A stretch of DNA of 64,000 bases, taken from NCBI RefSeq assembly GCF_900497805.2, contig NW_020954616.1:2833488-2897487 (forward strand), read 5' to 3'. Shown here one piece after another: positions 46,741 to 58,200 of this stretch. This stretch comes from Vombatus ursinus. Lineage: Eukaryota; Chordata; Mammalia; Diprotodontia; Vombatidae. The translations under genes were made by a program, and so were the position numbers. The notes beneath the pieces were generated by a model. It was not told the DNA's origin. It saw nothing but the letters and a program-made list of their open reading frames with translations, and did no database searches. The number at the start of each line of letters is the position of its first letter. Within the stretch, counting starts at the first letter, position 1.

Positions 46741-46949
46741 TATGGTGAATCCAATCTGGCCATTTTGGTAGGAAAAAATCCACTTTTTCATCTTGGCAAA
46801 TCTAAAATTAAATAAGCCTCAAAGGAAAGAAACTGTGGTGGCTGCCCTGAACCTCAGTCTCCTTCTCTCTGGATTTTCCCTACTCTATAATTAATCAAAA
46901 TCCCAGATCTACTGCTAGTGATGACTCCTCTGTCTTTCCTGTCATCAGT

Positions 46950-47491
46950 GGCTCTTACCTGGGGGTTAACAGGGATTTTTCCTAGAATATGTGTGAATAT
47001 TTGTGAGATTCAATTCCCTTTCCTGAATGAAAGTTCACACATGCATACACACTCACACTACACCCACAAACGTTTAAAGACACATATATGCAAGAGAGTG
47101 CATAGATACACCCAGCAGAAGCAGTAACAGCAACAACAACAAAATTCCCCTAAAAAGTTAAGGAGAAAAGAAACAAGAAGCAAAATAAGGTGAGAGAGTT
47201 TAAGATCACAGTCACACAATCCTAGTGCTGTTGTCGCTGTTGCTGCTGCTACTGCTGCTGTTTTTAAACCCCCTCTGATTCTCTCTGACACAATAGAGTG
47301 GTCTAGGGGAAAATATGGAATGTTGCTACTCTTAATATCTTCCTAAGATATTTCTTGTTGTGGTCTTACCTGCTAGAAATGGTCAGAACTCCATTTGGCT
47401 CTGGGCTGTGTAAATGCTGTTTAAATATAGGATGTGATGGTGACTCTGAGTGTGGGGGTGAAGGTAAAGTCACCAGCTGAGTACTTGGGAT
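46950..47491 (+). repeat. ~520-bp unclassified interspersed element, copy 2
   Basis: Second copy of the element at 44135-44652. The interval between the copies is L2, SINE, MIR and unassigned DNA, so the pair does not bound one provirus. 47492-47815 after it is a pyrimidine-rich stretch; its leucine/serine-rich frames are artefacts. Confidence 0.7.
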
Positions 47492-47815
47492 AGAATTGAA
47501 GGAAAGAGAGGAAAAAGGGACCCTTCTTTACTCTTTCCTTGCCTTATATTTATCCTTTGGCATTTCCTTAAACCTATTAAGTATCCCTCTCCCCTCCCTA
47601 TTTCCCTTTGTCCTTATCTGTCTTCTTCTTTCTTCCTTTCTCCTTGCCTCCTTCCTTTCCTCTCTCTTCCTTTTTCCTCTCCCTCTTCCCCTCTTTTCCT
47701 ATTTTCCTCAGTTCCTCCTCCCTTCTCTCCATCTATATCTGTTTCTCCTTGTCTCTGGATCTCTGTCTCTCCCACCCCTTCTCCATTAGAGCCCTGCCTA
47801 AGATGGTCCTCAGCT

Positions 47816-48450
47816 CTACCAAACTCTATCTTTTATGTTGATTTCTCTGCATACTCCCTACCACTGCCTGTCCCAATGAAGCAAAATGCATCATATGAGG
47901 CCCATGTCATTCCTTAGCTAGGCTCTTCATCCCACTAACCTTCTGCTCTGCCTTTGGGAAGCTCTTGTCCATACACTCTTGTATTGCTCTGGTTGGCTCC
48001 AGCCCTGAATCGGGAGTTAGGATCTCTTCTTCCCTGTCCCAGTCATTTGTGCCATAATCTGGTGGGGACTGAGATGGATTAGGGGACTGCCAATACTCTT
48101 AGTTTTTTCCAGTGGGAATATAACTCCCAAGGCTTACTGTTGCAGCCTGCCTAAGCAAGACAGTGGTCACCTCAGGGACCTACAGCAAAGGGAGAACCAG
48201 ATGGGCAAGAGGGAGGAAGTGTAAAATCCCAGAGCCCAGAGCAGAGCCCTTTGTGCCCCTATCCCCACCCCTGTTCCTAGTAGCTGCTGCAAACTCATCT
48301 CAAGGGCTATGAATAGGACTGCTTACTATCTATACACACTGAGGCAGGCCATTAGTTAAATTAATGTTTCCAAAATCAATTTGAACATTGAATAATTTGG
48401 GGCTTGAAGTATGTTGAGGGAAATCAGAAATGCTCATCTAGGGGCTCTAG
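47816..48450. other. Unassigned, slightly GC-richer stretch
   Basis: No repeat or coding sequence recognised. Confidence 0.4.
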
Positions 48451-48834
48451 GGCATGAAAATCCATTTGTTGCAGGGGAAAGGGCACTGAGATTTGCTGTC
48501 AGTAGACTTGGATTTGAAACCTGGTTCTGTTACTTTGTTTTAACTATATTTTGTTTTTATACCACCTTCATTTCTGAATAGACCTTTCCTCCCCTACCCA
48601 TTGAACTATCCATTGAAACAAATCATTATTTTTTAAAAAGAATTCAACAGGTTTATTATAATCAGAGAACATATCAGCTAAGTGTAATGGTATATGCACA
48701 ATTCCAATATCCTGTTGAGGACAGATTTTAAGAAGGTATTTTGAAAGGAGTGTTGAGATTGTAAGAACAACAGAGTATTTGAGAAAGCCAGAGCCCAGCA
48801 AGCCCCAAATTCCTAATTTTTCATATGTTCCTAG

Positions 48835-49200
48835 GGGCGGCTAGGTGGCACAGTGGATAGAGTGCTGAGTTTGGAGTCACGAAGACTCATCTTTGGCCTC
48901 AGACATTTACTAGCTGTGTGACTGTGGTCAAGTCACTTAACCGTGTGAAGTTTCCTCATCTGCAAATTGAGCTAGAAAAAGAAAAGGCAAATCACTTCAG
49001 TAACTTTGACAAGAAAATGCCAAATGTGGGGCAGCTAGGTAGCACAGTAGATAAAGAACCTGAAGTCAGGAGGACCTGAGTTCAAATCCAGCCTCCAACC
49101 AAACATTTGACACTTATTATCTGTGTGTGTGACTCTGGGCAAGTCACTTAATCCCAATTGCCTAAAAAAAAAATGCCAAACGTGAGAGTGACTGAAAACA
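48835..49200 (+). mobile_element. CORE-SINE (MAR1 type) hosting a younger SINE
   Basis: 48835-49028 and 49185-49200 are one long-form SINE (GGGCGGCTAGGTGGCACAGT ... GTGAGAGTGACTGAAAACAA), broken by the insertion at 49029-49170. Confidence 0.9.
49029..49170 (+). mobile_element. Nested CORE-SINE (WSINE1 type)
   Basis: GGGCAGCTAGGTAGCACAGT to CCCAATTGCCT plus an A-run. Flanked by AAATGCCAAATGTG (49015-49028) and AAATGCCAAACGTG (49171-49184), a 14-bp target duplication, so this short form is younger than the long form it entered. Confidence 0.95.
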
Positions 49201-49384
49201 ACAAAATTACTTTTTGGGGCTTAATAGCACAGAATACCTGTGATATTTAACAAGATTACTCTAGTTGCCTGTTGTTTTTTGGTCCAGAAGCTGTGATTTC
49301 ACTGTAGAGGGAATTCTGGGTGAAAAAATTCCTCCCACCAATGCAGATAGGCAACTGTTCTGTAACTTAGGGTCTTAAGAAAAT

Positions 49385-49500
49385 TTTCTGTGGAAGCTGA
49401 GAAGTTATCACTTGCCCAGGATCTTACAGCCAATTTGTGTCAGAGGAAGAACGTGAACCCAGGACTCCCTTACTCTATCCACTATATCACGCTATCTCTG
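49385..49500 (+). mobile_element. MIR-class SINE fragment
   Basis: CACTTGCCCAGGATCTTACAG, GTGAACCCAGGACTCCCT, CTCTATCCACTATATCACG in order. Confidence 0.7.
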
Positions 49501-49689
49501 TTTATACTCTGTAAAGCAGACTATTTATATAGCTCATATTGTCAGAAAAAAATGACTTATCTATTAAGGTTAATAATAAAAATACTTCACATTTATATAA
49601 TACTTTAATATTTATATGGCATGTTTTTCTCACTTATGTAGCTAAGTAATACAAATATTATTTTTCATAAAATTTTATTGATGTCTTCT

Positions 49690-49815
49690 GTTTCTAAGAT
49701 CAGAATTTTAAAAATATATGGCTAAAGGACCACATGCAGCCCAAAACACTCTCAAGTGAGGCCAAAACCAGATGAAAATGTAGTTCCTATGTGATTTTAA
49801 TGTATTGATATATTA
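49690..49815 (-). mobile_element. hAT-like remnant, homologue of 2004-2190
   Basis: Its reverse complement shares CATCTGGTT, CACTTGAGAGTGTTTTGGG and the AT-rich flank with the element at 2004-2190. Its terminus is less clear. Confidence 0.45.
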
Positions 49816-49839
49816 ATAAAATAATGATAATAATAGCTA

Positions 49840-50085
49840 ATATTTATATAGTACCCACTATGTGCTAGGCACTGTACTTTACAATTATTATCTCATTTGA
49901 ACCTTACAACAACCTTGGGAGATAGGTCCTATTATTATTCTCATTTTTCAGATGAGGAAACTGAGGTAAACAGAAGTTAAGTGACTTACTCAGGGTCACA
50001 CAGCTAGAAAGTATCTGAGGCTAGATTTGAATTCAGGTCCTCCTGTCTCCAGGCCTAGCATTCTACCTACCACACTACTTTGTAA
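49840..50085 (+). mobile_element. MIR-class SINE, well preserved
   Basis: ACTATGTGCTAGGCACTGTAC, GATGAGGAAACTGAGGTAAAC, CTCAGGGTCACACAGCTAG, CTCCAGGCCTAGCATTCTA. Confidence 0.85.
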
Positions 50086-50374
50086 TGTGTGGTTTTCAAA
50101 GTCAATATGTCATCTACAGGGATCTTTATGTATAATTTAGTGGTTCCCATTTCTATTTGAGCTTTATACCTTTATTTTAGATCATGATAGTTATGCTCAG
50201 CATCACTCTCCTTCCTCCTGCAGGAGAACTATCCCATTTAACAAATAATATTATTTTAGAAGGGAGAAGTCAGATATATTGAATAGACATACTGAAAAAG
50301 TCTGAAAACTTGTACAGTGTATAACATCTGTGGACCTCTATTCTCCACAAAAGGGTGGATTGGGAGTCTTCAAT

Positions 50375-51114
50375 TTACACGGCAAATACTATTACCCCCA
50401 TTTTACAGGTGAGAGAAAGCTGAGACTCAGAGGGGACTTGGTGGCAAAGCTAGGAAAAAATCCACCTGGAATCTGAATCCAGATCTCTCCTAATTCAAAG
50501 GCCAGGGGTATTTAGATTATCCCATACTTTAGTAAAAAGTTAAGATTTTTTAAAAAGTCAACATAGTTTATTTCAGTTCAAAAACAGGACACAGCCAGCT
50601 CCAAGCAATTTCTTATTATTGTAACCCAAGTCCCAAAGCTCATTGGTTTTGGACTCTGCTCATCGATGGAAATCAATGCCTCCAGTGAGTTGGTGAGAAC
50701 AAGAGGGAGGAAAGCTCCAGTCTCTAGATTCTAATCAGTCTCTTCAGACTGTGTAATTATTTGGGAGTACTTCTTTCTTCCATCTTCAAGAGAAAAGATG
50801 GACGATGCCGATCTTCCTTCAGACTGCTAAAGAGAAAATAAGGCTCTTGGAAGAAGCCAATGTTAGAAGAGCCAGCGGTAGCCTCCATGTCCCTATCCCA
50901 GCATGCTGCACTAGAGACTTTGGGGAATTTCCCCTTTGGGTGAGATCTGGGACTCCCCTCTATTGATTGAGCTGAGTTGTTTCCCTTGCAATTAGAGAGC
51001 GCTTCACTCTGTTCTGTCTGGTACCATACTCTCCTGTGTATACTTTCTCTGATTTTCTGGGGGGGGGGTTGTTTGTTTTTGTTTTTGTTTGTTTATTTAC
51101 TTATTTATTTTATT
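50375..51114. other. MIR scrap, then unassigned
   Basis: 50375-50515 follows MIR order (CCCATTTTACAGGTGAGAG, GAGACTCAGAGG). 50516-51050 has no recognised family. A G-run and TTTG/TTTA simple repeats occupy 51060-51118. Confidence 0.5.
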
Positions 51115-51118
51115 TTAT

Positions 51119-51258
51119 TTTGGCAAGGCAATTGGAATTAAGTGACTTGCCCACATTCACACAGCTAGTAAATGTTATGTGTCTGAGGCCGGATTGGAAC
51201 TCAGGTCCTCCTGACTCCAGGACCAGTGCTCTATCCACTGCACCACCTCGCTACCCCA
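51119..51258 (-). mobile_element. CORE-SINE (WSINE1 type), short form
   Basis: Antisense, from a T-run and GGCAAGGCAATTGGAATTAAG to CACCTCGCTACCCC. 51259-51890 beyond it shows nothing assignable. Confidence 0.95.
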
Positions 51259-51889
51259 ACTGATTTTCTGTTTTGTTATCAGCTTGGATAAATGGATTTC
51301 TCTGTTACCTACTCTTTGTGTTCATTGTGGAACTGGTATTTCATGGGAAGAGAGTTATCCTTTGGATATAAAGCTTGTGTCCTTTCTTCGTTAATAGACA
51401 GTTATCAGAAGTTTAGCTTATACCTGAAAAATATGTCCCTTAGACTAATAACATTTACAGGAGCAGATATATCTACATCATTATTTAGATATAGCAATGT
51501 AGATATATAAAATTCTATATGATCATATACACACACAAACACACATATTTGCTACATTACAGAAACTCCAGGATTTGTGGGTTTAATTTGTTCCACATTA
51601 CTTTATTCCATCTGTCTCTCTGACTTTCATTGCATGTACATCTGCTTGTGTCCTGTGGGTGTGTTCTTTCTCTCTCCATTGAATCCAGTAACTACTCAAG
51701 GGCAGATACAAAATTGACTCTTTCCCTGCCTCCTGGTCACCTCCATATCTCAGAAGGGGCATTTGCCTACACAGTCAATACCAGATAATGATATATATAA
51801 TATGTATATGTATATAAAATTCTTCACAAATTGAAGTTGTTAATGTAAAAAAAAAATGTTCAGACCACTAACCATGATTTTTTTTTTGC

Positions 51890-52031
51890 TTTTTGGTGAG
51901 GCAATTGAGGTTAAGTGACTTGCCCAGGGCCACACAGCTAGTAATTATCAAGTGTCTGAGGCTGGATTTGACCTCAGGTCCTCCTGACTCCAGGGCTGGT
52001 GCTCTATCTACTGTGCCATTTAACTGCCCCA
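51890..52031 (-). mobile_element. CORE-SINE (WSINE1 type), short form
   Basis: Antisense: TTTTTGGTGAGGCAATTGAGG, GACTTGCCCAGGGCCACACAG, ending AACTGCCCC. Well preserved. Confidence 0.95.
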
Positions 52032-52249
52032 TGACCTATTTTCTATTGTGAAACCTTTTATATCTGGTCAGAGTTGGATAATAGTGATGATACAATGGCA
52101 GAATCTCAGTGATGAAAAGGATCATGGAATCAAGCTAGAAAGGAACTCATAAGTCATCTAGGCCAAACTTTCATTTTATAGTTGAGTAAAATAAGGCCTC
52201 AGAGGTGAAGTGACATGTCTTGGTCACAAAATTAATCAATGTAGAAGCA

Positions 52250-52800
52250 CATGTTAAGTGTTTATTACATGCCAGGCATTAGGCTGACAAAGAAAGGCAA
52301 AAACAATTCCTGACCTATAGGAGCTTACGTTCTAATAGATGACACAACACGTAAATGAACAGATACATATAAAGGGCATCTAGGCAGTACAGCAGATGGG
52401 CCTAGAGTCAGGAACATCTAAGTTTAAATCCAGTCTCATACATGTGCTAGCCATGTAACCCTAGGTAACTCACTTAACCCTGTTTACCTCATTTTCCTCA
52501 TCTATAAACTGAACTAGAAAGAAAATGGCAAACTACTCCAGCATCTTTGCCAAGAAAACTCCAATTGGGGTCATAAAGAGTCAGATATAACTGAAATGTC
52601 TCAACCCCAACATGCAAGATGCCTACAGAAGAAATGGCTTTATCAGCTGTGGGATCTAGGAAAGGTTTCCTGAAGAAGCTAAGATTTGAACTGTGTCTCA
52701 AATGAAGACCAGAGGCAAGGAGGTATAGCATTTCAGGCATGGGGGACAGCCAGCACAAAGGCATAGATAGAGATAAGATAATGACTGTCATATGTGACAC
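52250..52800 (-). mobile_element. L2 3' end split by a SINE
   Basis: 52255-52372 (TTATTACATGCCAGGCATTAG, GGAGCTTACGTTCTAATAG) and 52612-52800 (CATTTCAGGCATGGGGGACAG) are antisense L2. The SINE at 52374-52610 separates them. 52060-52240 ahead of it is a CR1/MIR-like scrap. Confidence 0.7.
52374..52610 (+). mobile_element. CORE-SINE (MAR1 type), long form
   Basis: GGGCATCTAGGCAGTACAGC head, GTAACTCACTTAACCCTGTTT core, GGCAAACTACTCCAGCATC and CAAGAAAACTCC tail. Confidence 0.9.
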
Positions 52801-52904
52801 AAGAAAATGTGGGAAGCCAGGATTCAAACCCAAGTCCAAGTTCATTCAGCACTCCAAATTCAGGGCTATTCCCATTGTTCCACACTTTTTCACAGATCAC
52901 TTGT

Positions 52905-53125
52905 CCAGGTTTTCTTAACCTTTTTTGTGTCATAAACTCCTTTGTGCATCTGATAGTGGTCTGGGGAAGAGAGAGAGGGGAGAGAGAAATAGAACTTGGA
53001 ATTCAAAACTTTAAATAAAAATATTTTAAAATTTTGTTAAATAAAAAATAGTTATCAAAATGTTCAAATAATTTCATAAATAAAATCAAAATATAAAAAT
53101 AAAATGATTTTTTAAAAGTACAGAG
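52905..53125 (+). mobile_element. hAT-like repeat with an L1 3' scrap
   Basis: CAGGTTTTCTTAACCTTTTTTG resembles the left end of the MITE at 26026. 52965-53040 within reads like an L1 3' tail (TTGGAATTCAAAACTTTAAAT). Confidence 0.4.
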
Positions 53126-53129
53126 ACCC

Positions 53130-53570
53130 TTTGCTTGAAGGCAAGCCATTCTGCTCTAAACTGCTTTAATTGATAGAAACATGTTTTCCCCTCACTGACA
53201 TCAAACCTAAATTAGCCACTTTGCAACTTCGACTCATTGCTCCTAATTTTGCCTTCTGGGACCAAAGAGAGCCAATCTGAACTCTCCTACATATGGCAGC
53301 CCTGTGAACATGAAAATGGTTATGTCCCTCATAAATCTCTTCTCTAGGCTAAACATCTTGAGTTCCTTCAATCAGTCCTCATTTGACATGAATTTCATAC
53401 TCTTCATCATCTTGCTTGTCCTATTTTGGGAGCTCTTCAGTCCATCCTTAACAAAATGTGGCATTTGAAACTGAGCTCAGTATGCCAGAAATGGTCTGAG
53501 TCAGCAATGTCTCCAGCTGCCCTACAAGAAGCCACAATGAAAGACATCTTAAAATATTCAAGACACTGAG
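53130..53570 (-). mobile_element. CR1/L3 LINE fragment
   Basis: Antisense CR1 text: CTCTTCTCTAGGCTAAACATC, GAGTTCCTTCAATCAGTCCTC, TTGTCCTATTTTGGGAGCTC. 53570-53680 is a MIR scrap. Confidence 0.7.
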
Positions 53571-53869
53571 TGACCTTGAATAATTCACTTGAGTGCTCCA
53601 AAACTCAGTATCTTCTTATGTAAAATGAGGGGTTCAGCCTAGATGATATCCACATTTCCAGCTCTGGAAGTCTATGTTTCATCATTGTCCCCACTTTGAC
53701 TTCAGGCTGTCTAGTTTCTCATAGGGGTTAAAGACAAGGGTGGGAAAAGTGTCTCTTAAACACCAGACATGCCACACTCACCCCACTCCCCCATTCCCCT
53801 ATGATCTCTCTGTCTAGCCTCATTTCTACCTCCTCACTCTGACTCCCACTGAACTGATCAAAGGCATTT

Positions 53870-54250
53870 ATAGACTGTTTACTATGTGACAGGTACTGTG
53901 CTAAGCTCAGGGAATACAAAGAAAAGCAAAATGTCTCAGCCCTAGAGGAAATTACATTTTAATGGAAGAAACATTGTAGATAGATACAATAACAATATAT
54001 ATATATTTATATGATACATATATAATAACAATAGATACATAAGATACATAGATAGATAGATAGATAGATAGATACTTAGATACATAGATAGATACATATA
54101 CATAGATACATAGATAGATTAATAGTTAAACAGATAGAGAATTTAGTAAGTACTTACAATGTATCAGGAACTGCGCTAAGCACTAGGCATACAAAAATAA
54201 AAAGAAAATATTCCCTAATCTTTGCAGTTAAATAAGGGAAACAAAACATA
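53870..54250 (-). mobile_element. L2 3' ends flanking a (GATA)n tract
   Basis: Two antisense L2 3' ends, 53880-53990 (GACAGGTACTGTGCTAAGC) and 54145-54250 (CAGGAACTGCGCTAAGCAC), around a GATA/TACATA microsatellite at 53990-54130. 54255-54300 is a purine-rich GGAAAGGGG repeat. Confidence 0.7.
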
Positions 54251-54300
54251 AAGGAGATCTGGAAAAGGGAAAGGGGGAAGGGGAAAGGGGGAAGGGGGAG

Positions 54301-54901
54301 TGAGTGTACCTTCCCAGCCACTGTGGAGGTGCAGCAGGCTGGAGAGTGAGCTGGAAGCAGAACATAGAAACATTGGAGCTGGGCCTTCTCATTCCATGGA
54401 GGTTCCAGGCACCTGCTTTGTAGTGTTGTTGTGAGGATCAAATAAGAGAATGTATGTGTAACATGGTTTATCTGGGTCATTTTCCCAAGGCCAAGCCTGT
54501 AGCCTTTTACCCTCTCTCTTCCCCCCCCCCACCTCCACCTACCCTGAGGGAGATAATCTTTTCTCTGCTTAAACCCCTGCTATATTTCTCTCACTTTACA
54601 GGCTCAGTAAAGAGTACTCCAGTTTCATTTAACCACTAAAAATCAGATTAGTTTTTACAGAAGAGGCATTTGCTTCAAACATATAACAAAAACAAGTATA
54701 CAAATATTTTCCCCAATAACTCAGGGGCATAATGCCCTCTATAGCATCTCAATTTCTAAGGGGTAGGAGGGGATTCCCTTCACATTTTAAGTTCCTACAT
54801 GGCATTAGTCCTACTAAGTTCAAACTCACCACCCAGCTGGGCTAGCATCCCCGGAAGCTTGGTCCTCAAAGCTATTGCACTCTCTGCAACACCTGGTCTG
54901 G

Positions 54902-54903
<2 letters not shown>
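54301..54903. other. Unassigned stretch
   Basis: Contains a C-run near 54521-54530. No coding sequence or repeat family recognised with confidence. Confidence 0.35.
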
Positions 54904-54949
<46 letters not shown>

Positions 54950-54959
54950 NNNNNNNNNN

Positions 54960-55023
<64 letters not shown>
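54903..55023. repeat. (TTG)n array containing an assembly gap
   Basis: TTG units on both sides of ten N at 54950-54959, so the true array length is unknown. It adjoins the 3' end of the antisense RTE-derived SINE, whose sense-strand tail is (CAA)n, and thus looks like an expanded SINE tail. Confidence 0.95.
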
Positions 55024-55025
<2 letters not shown>

Positions 55026-55265
55026 GTCCTTTGTCCTCTATGAGGACCAATGACAACAGGGAGGTGATGTCTTGACTTGCAAGTGAATTGGATTTAAATG
55101 AGGGATGGCTGTGCAAAGTCAGCAACCTCACTGTCTCCTTCAGAGCCACCTGGATCCACTGGCAAGACATAGATCAGGTCTGGATTATTAAATTCCCAGA
55201 TCCCTGTGATTTGTTTGAGCTCCTGAACCAGATTAGAGACTTTAATCCTTGCACCTAGAAAGAAA
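55024..55265 (-). mobile_element. RTE-derived SINE
   Basis: Antisense: TTTGTCCTTTGTCCTCTATG, GGTGATGTCTTGACTTGCAAG, CCACCTGGATCCACTGGCAAG. Confidence 0.75.
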
Positions 55266-55389
55266 AAGAACAAACAAAAAAGCCAAAACCTCACACGCAT
55301 TTCTCAGGGCCACATGGCCTATGGAAGAGGGGGAAGAGGTGGCCCTTTGGGTATCTCCCCTTATGACTGGTGTCATTGGCTATTAATGA

Positions 55390-55625
55390 AGGATAGTAAT
55401 AGCTAACATTTATATAGCACTTCCTACATGCCAGTCACTGTGCTAAGCACTTTACCATTATTATCTTATTTTATCCTCACAACAACAAAGAAAACAGAGG
55501 CAGACAGAAGTTAAGTGACTGGTCCAGGGTCACATAGCCAGTAAGTATCTGAGGCTGGACTTGAACCCAGGTTTTCCTGACTCCAGGCCCAGTGCTCCAT
55601 CCACAACACTATTTAGCTGTCTCAA
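55390..55625 (+). mobile_element. MIR-class SINE, well preserved
   Basis: CATTTATATAGCACTTCCTAC, GTGCTAAGCACTTTACCATTA, GTCCAGGGTCACATAGCCAG, CTCCAGGCCCAGTGCTCC. Confidence 0.85.
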
Positions 55626-55629
55626 GAAA

Positions 55630-56880
55630 GGAATCTTTCAACTCTTAGGACCTGGGAAGATAGGAAAGGTCTCCTACAAAAAGTAGCTGAGCTAAGTTTT
55701 AAAGAAATCCAGAGATGAGGAAGGAAAAGCTCCCTGGCACAGGGGCATCCAGTCCAAAGTTACAGAACTGAGAGGTTGATCTATAATGCATGATGAGCAA
55801 CAAATAGGCAGTGTGGTTAGATCAGAGTGCAAGGGGAAGACTGGAAATTGGAAATGCCCTCCCCTTCCCTATTCCTCCACCCCCAAAGAAAAGATTTTGT
55901 ACTGATTGTGGTAGCAATAGAAGCCACTGGAATTCATTAAGTTCATTGTGGTCAGACCCACACTTGAGGAAAATTAATTCTTTTGAAAGTTGTGCACAAG
56001 ATAGATTAAAGTGAGGTTAGACCTGAGTCAAAGAACAATTAAAATCCTTTGGTAGGGGCAGCTAGGTGATGCAGTGGATAGAGCACCAGCCCAGGAGTCT
56101 CAGATCAGGCACTTGACATTTACTAGCTGTGTAACTCTGGGCAAGTCACTTAAACCCAATTGCCTCACCAAACAAACAAAAAAGCCTTTTGTAAGAGTCC
56201 AAACAAAAGGTAATCAGGGCCTGAACTGGAGTGGTGGCTATATAAATGGAGAGAAGGGGATCTATACAAATGTTAAGAAGATAGAAACAGCAAGAATTGA
56301 CAACTGATTTGATACATGGGATGAGTAAGGAGTCAAGGATGACACTGAAATTGTGAATCTGGGTTCCTGGGAGAAGATAATCCTAACAAAGTTCAGAAGA
56401 GAGGTTTGGGAGATAAGATAACAAGTTCTATTTCAGATATAATGAGTTTGACATGCCTAGGGATTTCTAATTTGAAATATCCAACACACTGTTAGTGATG
56501 CAGGACTCAGGCTCAGGACATAGACTAGGGATAGATATATAGATCTGGGAATAATGTGCACAGAGATGATCATTGAACTGTTGGGAGCTGATAAGATTAC
56601 TAAGTGAGATAATTAGAAAAGAAAAGAGAAAAGAGGATACAGGACAAAGATTTGAGGGACACATAGTAGGTGTGATATGGTTGAAGATTCAGGAAAGGAT
56701 ATTGAGAAGGAGTGGTTGGACAGGTAGGAAAAAAACTCAGAAAGGAAAGAGTATCTAAGAAGAGAAGGTGATCAATAGTGTCAAATACTGCAGAGGTTAA
56801 GGTATTGAGAAAAAGCCATTAAATATTAAAGTTAATATATCATTGGTAGTTTTGGAGAGGTCATTTCAGTCTAACAATGA
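55630..56880 (-). mobile_element. Antisense L2 interrupted by a SINE
   Basis: L2 antisense landmarks: AGCAATAGAAGCCACTGGAAT near 55915, CAGGGCCTGAACTGGAGTGG near 56217, AGGAGTCAAGGATGACACTG near 56329, TCAATAGTGTCAAATACTGC near 56771. The SINE at 56056-56190 splits it. 56881-57069 is unassigned. Confidence 0.75.
56056..56190 (+). mobile_element. CORE-SINE (WSINE1 type), short form
   Basis: GGGGCAGCTAGGTGATGCAG to CCCAATTGCCTCACC with a CAAACAAACAAAAAA tail. The B-box region is shortened. Confidence 0.95.
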
Positions 56881-57069
56881 CTTGAATGGTCAGCATTTTG
56901 GCTTGCTCCCTCACCTACCTACATACTTTTCATTATTCCTCACATGATTAACACCCTTTTCCTCCTTTATCATTAGAGGAGTGGACTGTCTTTTCTGGGG
57001 CAGTGACAAACTGGATGTTTCTAGAGGTAAATACAAACTATCACTGAATACCTTACTTCTACCAATAGA

Positions 57070-57740
57070 ATTGACTGCCAATGGCCTCCTATAATTTGAT
57101 AGAGGACATGGACAGTTATTTGCTTTGTTTATTTTGGAATTTGAAGCTCATTCTTCTCTTTAAAATACAAACACTTTATCCTTATAGAATCTTTTCTAAT
57201 TGCTTGCTTGCATTTGCCATTTTAATGTTTCTTTTTACCCCTACATTTATATTTCAAAGTTTCTACTAGTCTTTGGCCTTTTCATCAGGAACACTTGGAT
57301 ATCCTTTATTTCAGCAAAAGACCATTTTTTCTCCTATAGGATTATATTCAGTTTTGCTTGATAACTTATTCTTGGTTGTAAGCCTATATATTTTGCCTCT
57401 AAGAAAATCATATTCCATGCACCCTATTTTTATGGTGGTAGCTCCTAAATCTTATGTGATCCTAATGGTTCTTGAGTACTTACACTTTTTTATTTTTGTT
57501 TTTTTGCTTCTTGTAGCATTTTTTATTTGGCATGAACACTGTGGATTTTGGCTTTGATGTTCCTAGTTTTCCTTTTGAGGTTTCTTATAGAAGGTAACTA
57601 GTAGATTCCTTTTATTTTTATCTTGTGCTCTGGTTTTAAGAGATCTATGCAGTTTCTTTCATGATGTATTGAAATATTATTTCTAGGCTCTTTCCTTATT
57701 TGTGGCTTTCAGATAGTCCATAAATCTTTTTTTAAGTTGG
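57070..57740 (-). mobile_element. L1 ORF1-region remnant
   Basis: Antisense L1 ORF1 C-terminal region, parallel to 34660-34880: GATTTTGGCTTTGATGTTCCT, TTTGAGGTTTCTTATAGAAGG, GTGGCTTTCAGATAGTCCAT. Confidence 0.6.
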
Positions 57741-57749
57741 TTCCTGTTT

Positions 57750-58120
57750 TTCTTTAAATTATTTTAACCTTTTTGTAAAATTTTGAGTTCCAAATTCTTT
57801 TCCTCTTTCCAGCCCCTCCCCATTGAAAAGGCAAACAATGTGATACTCATTATACATGTGAAGTAATACAAAAAAAAAAATCCCTATTAGCTAAGAAAGA
57901 AAGGAAGGAAGGAAGAAAAAATATGCTTCAATTTTCACTCAGAGTTCATCAGTTCTCTCCTTAGAGGTGGATAGTTCACAATTCTTATATTATTTCTCAT
58001 TGATCACTTTTCCAGGTAAATTGTTTTTTGACATGAAATAGTATGAAGTTCTATGTCTTTCTGACTTCAGATTCTGCACTCTATACACTCAACCACCTAG
58101 CTGCCCATAGTAATATATAG
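57750..58120 (-). mobile_element. L1 3' end, then a SINE scrap
   Basis: 57755-58040 is an antisense L1 3' end (TTTTGAGTTCCAAATTCTT, CCCCATTGAAAAGGCAAAC). 58060-58107 ends like a SINE head (CACTCAACCACCTAGCTGCCC). 58115-58200 has a CR1-like run (TAGAATCACAAAATTTTGGAG). Confidence 0.65.
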
Positions 58121-58200
58121 AATCACAAAATTTTGGAGCTGAAAAGAAGTTCAGTGCCCCTTTCTCAAAAAAGAATCCCCATTACAAATCTGCTTCTCAT

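Noticed and set aside
44135-47491. A provirus bounded by two direct ~520-bp repeats
   Set aside because: The interval holds L2, SINE and MIR sequence and no retroviral-type coding region, and copy 1 by itself interrupts an L2.
47496-47841. Leucine/serine-rich frames of 97 and 77 codons
   Set aside because: They are read from a pyrimidine-rich low-complexity stretch; no family resemblance.
54799-55170. Open frames of poly-Cys, poly-Val and poly-Thr
   Set aside because: Products of the (TTG)n array and the N gap.
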